Shown here piece after piece: positions 25,775-32,309 of a stretch of 32,309 nt of DNA; the stretch's first letter is position 1, and every line of letters begins with the position of its first letter. This stretch comes from Sneathiellales bacterium. Lineage in GTDB: Bacteria; Pseudomonadota; Alphaproteobacteria; Minwuiales; Minwuiaceae. The stretch lies in NCBI GenBank assembly GCA_026992315.1, contig JALXAG010000279.1, positions 1-32,309 on the forward strand, given 5' to 3'. The translations under genes and the position numbers were made by a program. The notes beneath the pieces are model-generated. The model did no database searches and was not told where the DNA came from. It saw only the letters and a program-made list of their open reading frames with translations.

Positions 25775-25902
25775 TTGTGCACTCCCCGAATTGGTGATGG
25801 GGATATCTTGACGCATTGACAGGCCAGATCAAGTGCGGAAATGAACTTCTTCCCTTCCCTTTCGCACAAAACAGCGCTGCAGGGGCCGGGGTGTTCAGGC
25901 GC

Positions 25903-25932
25903 TTGACAAAAGAGTTCCGCGATGCCTATAAA
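25903..25932 (+). promoter_or_regulatory. Sigma70-like promoter of znuA
   Basis: TTGACA at 25903-25908 and TATAAA at 25927-25932 are separated by 18 bases. The match to the housekeeping consensus is very good for a GC-rich genome. Transcription would start near 25939, at the edge of the Zur-like palindrome, so Zur binding should block it. Confidence 0.7.
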
Positions 25933-25939
25933 TCAAAAA

Positions 25940-25956
25940 ATGTTATGTTATAACAT
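25940..25956 (+). promoter_or_regulatory. Zur-like operator (ATGTTATGTTATAACAT)
   Basis: The 17-base site differs at one position from the dyad ATGTTATANTATAACAT known for proteobacterial Zur boxes. It contains a perfect 16-bp palindrome (TTATGTTATAACATAA, 25943-25958). It lies just downstream of the -10 of the promoter for a ZnuA-like gene, as expected of zinc-responsive repression. Confidence 0.8.
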
Positions 25957-25972
25957 AATAGAGACTGCGCAG

Positions 25973-26935
25973 ATGATCCGCCTTCCGGTCGCCACCGCAA
26001 AAAACCCGCCTTTTCGTTGCCGGATCGGGTGCCTTAAGGCCGCTTTCATCATATTGACGGGTCTGCTTTTTTACCCGCAGGCCGCTTTGGCCGCCGCCGA
26101 AGGGCCAAGGGTCATCGTCACCATCCGCCCGCTGCACAGCATTGCCGCCGCGATGATGGCGGGAACGGGCGCTGCCCCCGCCCTGCTGATCGCCGGCAAC
26201 ACATCGCCCCATGATTACCGGCTGAAACCGTCGGATCACCGCCGTCTTGCCACAGCCGGACTGATCGTCCGCATCGGTGGCGAGGCCGACGGATTCGTCC
26301 GCCCCCGCGCCGGACAGGCGGTGCTGGTTTTGGCCGATCTGCCCGGGATCGTCCGCCTGCGGCGGCGCCAGGCCGGATTGTGGGACGGAAAGACAGCAGG
26401 ACCCGCCGCCCCGGGCGAACCCTTCGATCCGCATCTGTGGCTGGATCCGCGCAACATGATGTTGCTGGCGGCTGCGTTGTATCAACAGCTAAGCACCCTC
26501 GATCCTGCCCATGGTGCGATTTACAGACGCAATCGCGACCGGGTGCGGGCCTCGCTTGTCTCGCTCGATTCCGAGCTGCGCCGCCTGCTGGCCCCGGTCT
26601 CGAAGACCCCCTATATTCTGTTTCACGATGCCTTTCAGTATCTTGAGCGGGCTTATGATCTGCATCCCCTGGGCGCCCTGCGCGATGTGGAGGCAACGCC
26701 CCCCTCGCCAAGACGCCTCAGCGCGCTGTACCGCGCCGCCGGCAAAAGCGGCAGCCAATGCGTCTTTACCGAGCCGCAATTCGGTGAAGACGCCGTGCAA
26801 AGCATCGCGCGGCGGCTCGGCCTGCGTATCGGTATTCTCGATCCTCTCGGCACCCCGCCCGATGACGGCAGCGCTTATGCACGCATGATGCGCGCCAATG
26901 CCCTCGCCATTTCCGCCTGCCTGAAAAACGAATAA
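25973..26935 (+). CDS. znuA: ZnuA-like periplasmic zinc-binding protein (orphan)
   Basis: This 320-residue protein is a cluster A-I substrate-binding protein. Residues 1-40 are a signal peptide ending in ALA. Zinc-ligand positions of the family are present: SPHDY (His80), DPHLWLDP (His154), FHDAFQY (His218) and ILDPLG (Asp290); PLHS (His55) and CVFTEPQF are also typical. There is no long histidine-rich loop between His80 and His154. I chose the ATG at 25973 since the earlier ATG at 25922 overlaps the -10 box. No ATPase (ZnuC) or membrane (ZnuB) gene adjoins, so the remaining subunits must be elsewhere. Zinc specificity is supported mainly by the operator. Confidence 0.88.
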   Translation: MIRLPVATAKNPPFRCRIGCLKAAFIILTGLLFYPQAALAAAEGPRVIVTIRPLHSIAAAMMAGTGAAPALLIAGNTSPHDYRLKPSDHRRLATAGLIVRIGGEADGFVRPRAGQAVLVLADLPGIVRLRRRQAGLWDGKTAGPAAPGEPFDPHLWLDPRNMMLLAAALYQQLSTLDPAHGAIYRRNRDRVRASLVSLDSELRRLLAPVSKTPYILFHDAFQYLERAYDLHPLGALRDVEATPPSPRRLSALYRAAGKSGSQCVFTEPQFGEDAVQSIARRLGLRIGILDPLGTPPDDGSAYARMMRANALAISACLKNE

Positions 26936-27068
26936 TCCCGGCCGCGGGCATCGAAAATTTTGGGACTACGGTCTCATAATTTAGGGTTCGATTAAACAAT
27001 TTGCCCCATCCTGTGCCTATTGATCGCACCACGCAAAACGATCCTCGAAATCGGAAATCGGGCAAGAA

Positions 27069-27506
27069 ATGAGCACCGCAATATTCAAGCTGCAGGTCTG
27101 GGAAGGCGACGACTGGGCGGAACAGGCCGAATACGAAGACCCTGAACTGGCGATGAAGGAAGCGCTTGAGCTTAAGAACAGCGGCAAGGAATGCCAGCTG
27201 GTCAAGACCGAAGCCGATTTCGAAAGCGGTGCAATCAGTGAAATCGTCATTCCCGTCAGTGAGGAATCGCTTGCCGCCATGCGCGAAGAGCGGGTGTCGC
27301 TGGCGGAACAGAAACGCCGCCAACTGCTGGAGGAAAAGCGCAAGGCGGAGGAAAAAGCCAGGGAGGCCGAGGAATACGCCCGCAAGGTACAGGTTTTCGA
27401 GCAGGTCATGCGGGCCCTTGCCATACGCCTGCCGCTGGCGATCATCCTGGGCCTGTTCCTGTGGATCGGCGTCGAGATCGGCCTGAAGGTCTGGGCCAAC
27501 AGCTAA
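27069..27506 (+). CDS. Coiled-coil protein with C-terminal membrane anchor (unknown function)
   Basis: This 145-residue protein is not recognised as a named family. A mixed N-terminal region (FKLQVWEGDDWAEQAEYEDPELAMKE, residues 6-31) is followed by a heavily charged helix of about 45 residues (68-112, rich in E, K, R, A and Q) and a single hydrophobic segment near the end (119-140). That layout suggests a tail-anchored or single-span inner-membrane protein with a cytoplasmic coiled coil. It lies 133 bases after znuA on the same strand. The gap holds a possible promoter, so co-transcription is uncertain. No clear ribosome site beyond GGGCAAG is seen. Confidence 0.75.
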   Translation: MSTAIFKLQVWEGDDWAEQAEYEDPELAMKEALELKNSGKECQLVKTEADFESGAISEIVIPVSEESLAAMREERVSLAEQKRRQLLEEKRKAEEKAREAEEYARKVQVFEQVMRALAIRLPLAIILGLFLWIGVEIGLKVWANS

Positions 27507-27615
27507 GGCCCTGGCCCTGATTCGGGGCCCTGGGATCCGACGCCGCAATGGCGGAAACCCATGCATCCGCATGCCCGCCTTGCCCGGCGGCGGCAGATGC
27601 CCTTATGCTTTCCCC

Positions 27616-28362
27616 ATGTCGTCATCCTCATCCCCAGCGATTGCATTTGTCACCGGCGCCACCGGCGGCATCGGCCGGGCCATCACCGCCAGGCTGATCG
27701 CGATGGGACATCGCGTCATCGGCACCGGGCGGCGACGGACGGCACTGGAAGAACTGGCGCAGCGGCATGGCGATGCCTTCCGGCCCCTCATCCTCGATCT
27801 CGGCATGGCGGATATTGCCGCCGTTATCGAGGAATCCCTGCCCGATGACTGGCGGGACATCGGCATCCTGATCAACAATGCCGGGCACGATCATGGCGGC
27901 CGGCGGCCCTTTGCCGAAATGAGCCAGGCCAATATCGACGATATTCTCGCCATCGACCTGCGCGCCGCCATGGCCGTGACCCATGCCCTGATCCCCGGCA
28001 TGCTGCGCCGCGGCGGCGGGCATATCGTCAATATCGGTTCCGTGGCCGGGATCCGCCCCTATGCCGGCGGCACCGCCTATGCGGCCGCCAAACACGGCCT
28101 CAGCGCCTTTACCGAGGCCCTGCGCGCCGATTACCGGGATACGGATCTGCGCATCGGCGAGATTCAGCCCGGGGCCACCCGCACCGGCTTCGCCGCCGCC
28201 CGCCATGGCGGCGATCAGGCCCGGGCCGAGGCCTTCTATGCGGAACAGCCGGAGCTGCTGGCGCCGGAGGATATCGCCGAGACCCTCGCCTTCATGCTGT
28301 CATTGCCCGCCCATGCCAATGCCGCACGGCTGCTGATCCTGCCAACCCGCGAACGCGGCTGA
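27616..28362 (+). CDS. SDR-family oxidoreductase
   Basis: This 248-residue classical short-chain dehydrogenase has the cofactor motif TGATGGIG (13-20), TGRR after the second strand (suggesting NADP preference), the structural motif NNAG, and the catalytic Ser-Tyr-Lys set in NIGSVAG and YAAAKHG. The NADP-dependent YdfG-like 3-hydroxy acid dehydrogenase group is closest by look, but the substrate is not determinable. I chose the ATG at 27616 since the fold starts a few residues later; it lacks a ribosome site. It converges directly with the DUF1330 gene, with no bases between the stops. Confidence 0.88.
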   Translation: MSSSSSPAIAFVTGATGGIGRAITARLIAMGHRVIGTGRRRTALEELAQRHGDAFRPLILDLGMADIAAVIEESLPDDWRDIGILINNAGHDHGGRRPFAEMSQANIDDILAIDLRAAMAVTHALIPGMLRRGGGHIVNIGSVAGIRPYAGGTAYAAAKHGLSAFTEALRADYRDTDLRIGEIQPGATRTGFAAARHGGDQARAEAFYAEQPELLAPEDIAETLAFMLSLPAHANAARLLILPTRERG

Positions 28363-28647
28363 TCAGACCCCTTCGATAATGGCGATGTCCCGTTCCGCCG
28401 CGCCTTTCTGCAGGGCACAGGCCGCCTGATATTCCGGCGAGTTGTAACAGGCCTCGGCCGCTTCGACATCGGGAAATTCGACAATCACATTGCGTTCGAA
28501 ACGCCGCCCTTCAAGGGTGACGGTGCGCCCGCCCCGGGCGAGAATACGCCCGCCGAATTGTTCGAGGATCGGCCCGGCCCGGCGCGCATATTCGCCATAA
28601 GCCGCCTCGTCATGCACATTCACATGCGCCACCCAATAGGCTGTCAT
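28363..28647 (-). CDS. DUF1330 family protein
   Basis: This 94-residue dimeric alpha-beta barrel-type protein begins TAYWVAHVNVHDEAAYGEY and contains GGRILARGG, RNVIVEFPDVEAAEACYNSPEYQ and a C-terminal RDIAIIEGV, all typical of DUF1330. Function is unknown for the family. I chose the ATG at 28647 because GGGGAGGAG immediately precedes it. Confidence 0.9.
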   Translation of the reverse strand: MTAYWVAHVNVHDEAAYGEYARRAGPILEQFGGRILARGGRTVTLEGRRFERNVIVEFPDVEAAEACYNSPEYQAACALQKGAAERDIAIIEGV

Positions 28648-28756
28648 ACTCTCCTCCCCATGCATATGTCATATCATGGACAAGATGTAGACCAGTTCGG
28701 CGAACAGGGCAATTTCGGATACGTATCAATCGCCGGCTCCGGCCCTGCGGATGATT

Positions 28757-31405
28757 TCAGGCCGCGCAATCGGCCAGCAATGCCCGCACCTCGTCCAGAC
28801 AACCGCCACAGCCGGTACCGACGCCAAGAGCATGTCCCAATGCCTCGACGCTGTCGAGGCGATCGCGGGCGATCGCCTCGATCACATCCTTTTCCGAAAC
28901 CTGATGACAGGCGCAGACCATGCGTCCGGAGGCGGCATCGCCATCCGGCGGCCGCCCGGCCAGCACCGCCATGCGGTCGTGAAAATCCGGACATGGCTGA
29001 CCGAGACGTCCTTCCAGCCAGGCACAGATCTGCGGGCGGACCGTAAGGCCGACATGCAGCAGGGCCACCAGCCGGTCTTCCTCGAAACGGGCATAACGGC
29101 CATATCCCGCCCCCGCATCCTCGCAGGCCAGCCATTGCCCTTCATCGCCGCGCAGTAGCGCCCGGGCGAGCGAGCGCATCTCCGCCACCGCCGCAAACCC
29201 GGCCAGTTCGAAGGCATAACCGCCGCCAATCCGCCGCCGCGCCCAGTAATCGCCCACGGATGGCACATCGCCGCTTTCATGCAGCAGCACCGCCTGCCAT
29301 TGCGGCCACAGGGGATAGAGGGCCGCCGGGGTCATCTTCACCCCCGGCTGGCCGGAAAGAGGATCCGCCTCGCCTTCCGTCAGGCGGCCGATGACGGCAC
29401 GGGCCGCATTGACATCCGACCAGTGGATGGGGGCGAAGACCTCACCGCGGCGCTGACCGGAATCGCAGCGCACCCGCAGCAAGGCATCGCCATGGCGGCT
29501 TTCCAGCCGCGCCAGCCCGCCATCGGCCAGGCCGAGCGCGCGGGCATCCTCGGGATGAACGGCGACAAACGGTTCCGGATCGTGACCGCCAAGACGCGCC
29601 GCCCGGCCCGTGCGCGTCATCGTGTGCCACTGATCGCGCAGCCGTCCCGTGTTCAGCAGCAGGGGGTAGGCATCGTTGCAGCGGGCAGCGGGCCGGCGCA
29701 GCCCGACCGCCGCCATGCGCGCCCGCCCGTCCCGGGTGGCAAAGCGGCCGTCGGCGAACAGGCGCTTCGATGAAACTTCCCGCTCCTTCGGTCTGGGCCA
29801 CTGGAAAGGCGTCATCCGTTCGTAATCGTCATCGCCGATATCGGCCATGGCGCCGATATCGAACAGGCGGCGGCCATGATTTTCAAAGGCAGAGAGGGCG
29901 GCATGCTCGCGAAAGATATCCGCCGGGCCGCGATAGGAAAAAGCCCAGCCATGGCCCATGGCGGCGGCGACATCGGAAATAATGCGCCAATCGGGCCGGG
30001 CTTCCCCCAATGGCGGCCGGAAGGCCCGCTGGCGGGAAATGCACCGTTCCGAATTGGTCACGGTACCGCTGCGCTCCCCCCAGGGGGCGGCGGGCAGGAG
30101 TATATGGGCAAGGTCCGCCGTATCCGTGCGCCTTTCGCAATCGGAGACGACGAGAAACTCCGCCCCGGCCAGGGCACGGCGTACCAGATCCGCTTCCGGC
30201 AGGCTGACGGCCGGGTTGGTTCCCATCACCCAAAGGGCGCGAATCCGCCCCTCATCCAGTGCCCGAAACAGATCGAGCGCCTTCAGCCCCGGGCCGGCCG
30301 CCACGGCATCGGTCTGCCAGAACCGGCCCAATAGCTGCCTTTCCTCCTGCGAAAATCCCATATGGGCCGCCAGGGTCGAGGCCATCCCGCCAACCTCGCG
30401 CCCGCCCATGGCGTTCGGCTGGCCGGTCAGGGAAAAAGGGCCCATGCCGGGCCGCCCGATACGCCCTGTCAGCAGATGAACGTTGAAAATGGCGCGGGCC
30501 TTATCCACCCCCTGAACCGATTGATTGATCCCCTGCGAATACAGGGTCAGCGTCTTCTCGTGGCTGGCGAACCATTCATAGAAACGGCGCACATCCACTG
30601 CCGCAAGCCCGGTGCGGGCCGCCACGGTGTGAATATCCGCAGCCTCTGCCCGGGCCGCCGCCAGCGCCTCCGCCGCGTTATCGACATGGCGGGCGAGAAA
30701 ACCGTCATCGCGCACACCCTGATTGTGCAGAAAGACCAGAAGACCGTTGAACAGCACCGTATCGCTGCCCGGGCGCAGGGGCAGGAACAGATCCGCTTCC
30801 TCGGCGCTGGCCGTGTGCCGCGGGTCGATCACCACCAGCTTCTGCCCCCTCTCCCGCCGGGCGCGGCGCAGACGGGAAAACAGAACGGGATGACACAGGG
30901 CCGCATTCGAACCGGCCAGCACCGCCAGATCGGCCAGGTCGAGATCCTCGTAACAGCCGGGCATGGCGTCCTCGCCGAAAGCGGCCGTCTGCGCCGCCCC
31001 GGCCGCGGCCATGCACAGGCGCGAATTGGTATCGATATTGGCGGCACCGATGAACCCTTTCATCAGCTTGTTGGCGACGTAGTAATCCTCGCTCAGCAAC
31101 TGGCCCGAAACATAGAAAGCCACTGCTTCAGGCCCCGATTCCTCGATAACGCGCCGGAAGGTTTGCGCCACTTCGCCAATCGCCTCGTCCCAGCCGATGC
31201 GCGCCCCGCCCCTTTCGGGATAGAGCAGACGGCCTTCCGCCCCCAGGGTATCGCCAAGGGCCATGCCCTTGGTGCATAAGGCCCCGCGATTGGCCGGATG
31301 ATCGGGATCGCCGGAAATCCCGACGCCGCCATCCTTATCCGGCGCGGCGATCACGCCGCAGCCGACCCCGCAATAGGGGCAGGTGGTCCGCACCGTCTCA
31401 GCCAT
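28757..31405 (-). CDS. nasA: Assimilatory nitrate reductase catalytic subunit with C-terminal BFD-like [2Fe-2S] domain
   Basis: This 882-residue molybdopterin oxidoreductase reduces nitrate to nitrite in the cytoplasm. The N-terminal 4Fe-4S cluster is bound by Cys9, Cys12, Cys16 and Cys44. Cys131 in NSRLCMA is the expected molybdenum ligand. GINQSVQGVDKARA and the C-terminal substrate-binding domain (about 600-720) are typical. The last about 50 residues are a bacterioferritin-associated-ferredoxin-like domain with CxC (831, 833) and CxxC (866, 869), as in the Klebsiella-type NasA. No signal peptide is present. It lies five bases past the nirD stop, in a nirB-nirD-nasA operon. Confidence 0.95.
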   Translation of the reverse strand: MAETVRTTCPYCGVGCGVIAAPDKDGGVGISGDPDHPANRGALCTKGMALGDTLGAEGRLLYPERGGARIGWDEAIGEVAQTFRRVIEESGPEAVAFYVSGQLLSEDYYVANKLMKGFIGAANIDTNSRLCMAAAGAAQTAAFGEDAMPGCYEDLDLADLAVLAGSNAALCHPVLFSRLRRARRERGQKLVVIDPRHTASAEEADLFLPLRPGSDTVLFNGLLVFLHNQGVRDDGFLARHVDNAAEALAAARAEAADIHTVAARTGLAAVDVRRFYEWFASHEKTLTLYSQGINQSVQGVDKARAIFNVHLLTGRIGRPGMGPFSLTGQPNAMGGREVGGMASTLAAHMGFSQEERQLLGRFWQTDAVAAGPGLKALDLFRALDEGRIRALWVMGTNPAVSLPEADLVRRALAGAEFLVVSDCERRTDTADLAHILLPAAPWGERSGTVTNSERCISRQRAFRPPLGEARPDWRIISDVAAAMGHGWAFSYRGPADIFREHAALSAFENHGRRLFDIGAMADIGDDDYERMTPFQWPRPKEREVSSKRLFADGRFATRDGRARMAAVGLRRPAARCNDAYPLLLNTGRLRDQWHTMTRTGRAARLGGHDPEPFVAVHPEDARALGLADGGLARLESRHGDALLRVRCDSGQRRGEVFAPIHWSDVNAARAVIGRLTEGEADPLSGQPGVKMTPAALYPLWPQWQAVLLHESGDVPSVGDYWARRRIGGGYAFELAGFAAVAEMRSLARALLRGDEGQWLACEDAGAGYGRYARFEEDRLVALLHVGLTVRPQICAWLEGRLGQPCPDFHDRMAVLAGRPPDGDAASGRMVCACHQVSEKDVIEAIARDRLDSVEALGHALGVGTGCGGCLDEVRALLADCAA

Positions 31406-31410
31406 CTCGC

Positions 31411-31749
31411 TCAGCCATCGGTGCCGGTGGCCGTACTGGCGATGTAAATGCGCACGACCCCTTCCTTGACGGCCACGGGCAGGGTGCGGGCGCAGCCCTC
31501 ATCGGGGCCGAGCACGTCGCCGCTCTTCAGATCGATGCGCCAGTTGTGCAAGGGGCAGGTGACCGTATGGCCATGCACGATCCCCTCCGACAGCGGCCCG
31601 CCCTGATGGGGACAACGGTCATAGACGGCGAAAACCTCGTCATTGCTGCCGCGAAAAATGGCGATATCACCCTCGGCGGAGGACACCACCCGCGCCCCCA
31701 GTTGGGGAATATCCCCGATCCAGCCCACCGTGATCCATCTTCCGGCCAT
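31411..31749 (-). CDS. nirD: NirD, small subunit of NADH-dependent nitrite reductase (Rieske)
   Basis: This 112-residue protein is a single Rieske-like domain. Unlike the Escherichia coli subunit, which lacks them, it retains the full ligand set as CPHQGG and CPLHNW (CxH and CxxH), so it can probably hold a [2Fe-2S] cluster. It works with NirB in ammonia formation from nitrite. I chose the ATG at 31749 (MAGRWITV) because AAGGAGG lies directly upstream. An alternative ATG at 31767 overlaps the nirB stop as ATGA and adds six residues (MKKEDR). Confidence 0.92.
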   Translation of the reverse strand: MAGRWITVGWIGDIPQLGARVVSSAEGDIAIFRGSNDEVFAVYDRCPHQGGPLSEGIVHGHTVTCPLHNWRIDLKSGDVLGPDEGCARTLPVAVKEGVVRIYIASTATGTDG

Positions 31750-31763
31750 CCGATCCTCCTTTT

Positions 31764-32309
31764 TCATGCCACCACCGCCAGTTTGACGAATTCCTTCCAT
31801 TCGCGCCCATGGGCGCGGGCCGCCCAGGGATCCTTCTGCATGAATTTCTGTGAATGCAGAAACCGCCGATGCAGGGCCGCGCGCTTCTCTTCGTCCTCCG
31901 CTACCGCCGATTTGACGAAATCGAGGCCGACCCGCTCTATCCAGGCGGCGGTGCGTTCCAGATAATGGGCCTGCTCGCGATAAAGCTGCAGGAAGGCGCC
32001 GCAATATTCCTTCACCTCTTCCGGGGTTTCGACCTTGCACAGCAATTCGGCGCCGCGCAGCTTCATTCCCCCGTTGCCGCCGACATAGAGCTCCCAGCCG
32101 CTGTCCACGGCGATGACGCCGAAATCCTTGATCGTCGCTTCCGCACAATTGCGCGGGCAGCCGGACACCGCCAGCTTGACCTTATGCGGCGTCCAGCTTC
32201 CCCAGCACATCCGCTCCAGCGTAACGCCCATGCTCATCGACATCTGGGTGCCGAAACGGCACCATTCCTTGCCAACACAGGTTTTTACCGTGCGCAGGGA
32301 TTTGCCATA
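31764..32309 (-). CDS. nirB: NirB, large subunit of NADH-dependent nitrite reductase (C-terminal part)
   Basis: The last 181 residues are visible; the gene continues beyond the right edge. The fragment holds the siroheme and 4Fe-4S ligands of the sulphite/nitrite reductase fold: TCVGKEWCRFG at the start, and VSGCPRNCAEATIKDFG further on. It then runs through YVGGNGG to the family C-terminus ending KLAVVA. NirB makes ammonium from nitrite with NADH and needs siroheme. It is the first gene seen of the nirB-nirD-nasA operon. Confidence 0.95.
   Translation of the reverse strand, partial: YGKSLRTVKTCVGKEWCRFGTQMSMSMGVTLERMCWGSWTPHKVKLAVSGCPRNCAEATIKDFGVIAVDSGWELYVGGNGGMKLRGAELLCKVETPEEVKEYCGAFLQLYREQAHYLERTAAWIERVGLDFVKSAVAEDEEKRAALHRRFLHSQKFMQKDPWAARAHGREWKEFVKLAVVA

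Noticed and set aside
25922-25972. Upstream start for znuA
   Set aside because: The ATG overlaps the -10 box, and the extension would be translated from the promoter and Zur site.
28558-29046. Plus-strand open frame across the DUF1330 upstream region into nasA
   Set aside because: It is arginine/proline-rich and overlaps the nasA 3' end, which encodes the Fe-S domain cysteines on the other strand.

Overview
The window is GC-rich and densely packed, from a Gram-negative bacterium that looks like an alphaproteobacterium, possibly of the Rhodospirillales. This rests on the aerobic cobalamin gene set (CobN, CobW, CobH, CobL), a Zur-type box of proteobacterial form, a PilZ protein and a NirBD/NasA locus. 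The genus cannot be read from the sequence. No mobile elements, tRNA, rRNA or CRISPR arrays were seen.

Layout. (1) 1-4105: corrin-ring genes cbiX-cobH-cobL-cobI on the minus strand, with cobI cut by the window edge, and cobD on the plus strand. (2) 4114-11395: a second minus-strand cobalamin operon, cobW-cobN-cobO-cobQ, behind a cobalamin riboswitch. The riboswitch carries an unusual 35-nt duplication and has a strongly structured downstream leader. (3) 11460-15944: a tightly overlapped four-gene minus-strand cassette. It contains a periplasmic sensor protein, a sensor-MFS transporter fusion, a Tat-type orphan substrate-binding protein and a GNAT acetyltransferase. This is the least familiar part of the window and the best candidate for an undescribed system. 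(4) 15945-18029: an AT-richer divergent gap, alanine racemase and a PilZ protein. (5) 18046-25774: a complete nucleoside uptake and salvage operon on the minus strand (BMP-type binding protein, ATPase, two permeases, purine nucleoside phosphorylase, phosphopentomutase, adenosine deaminase). (6) 25903-26935: a sigma70-like promoter with a Zur-like palindrome driving an orphan ZnuA-type zinc-binding protein. (7) 27069-28647: a coiled-coil, tail-anchored-looking protein, an SDR oxidoreductase and a DUF1330 protein. (8) 28757-32309: nirB (partial), nirD and nasA on the minus strand, for assimilatory nitrate and nitrite reduction.

How the parts fit. Both cobalamin blocks serve aerobic-type B12 synthesis, yet a CbiX-type chelatase sits beside the CobN-type cobaltochelatase. 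NirB needs siroheme, which branches from the same sirohydrochlorin that CbiX can metallate. In the nucleoside operon, imported nucleosides would be cleaved by the phosphorylase and the ribose 1-phosphate moved to ribose 5-phosphate by DeoB. Start/stop overlaps recur in several operons and suggest translational coupling.
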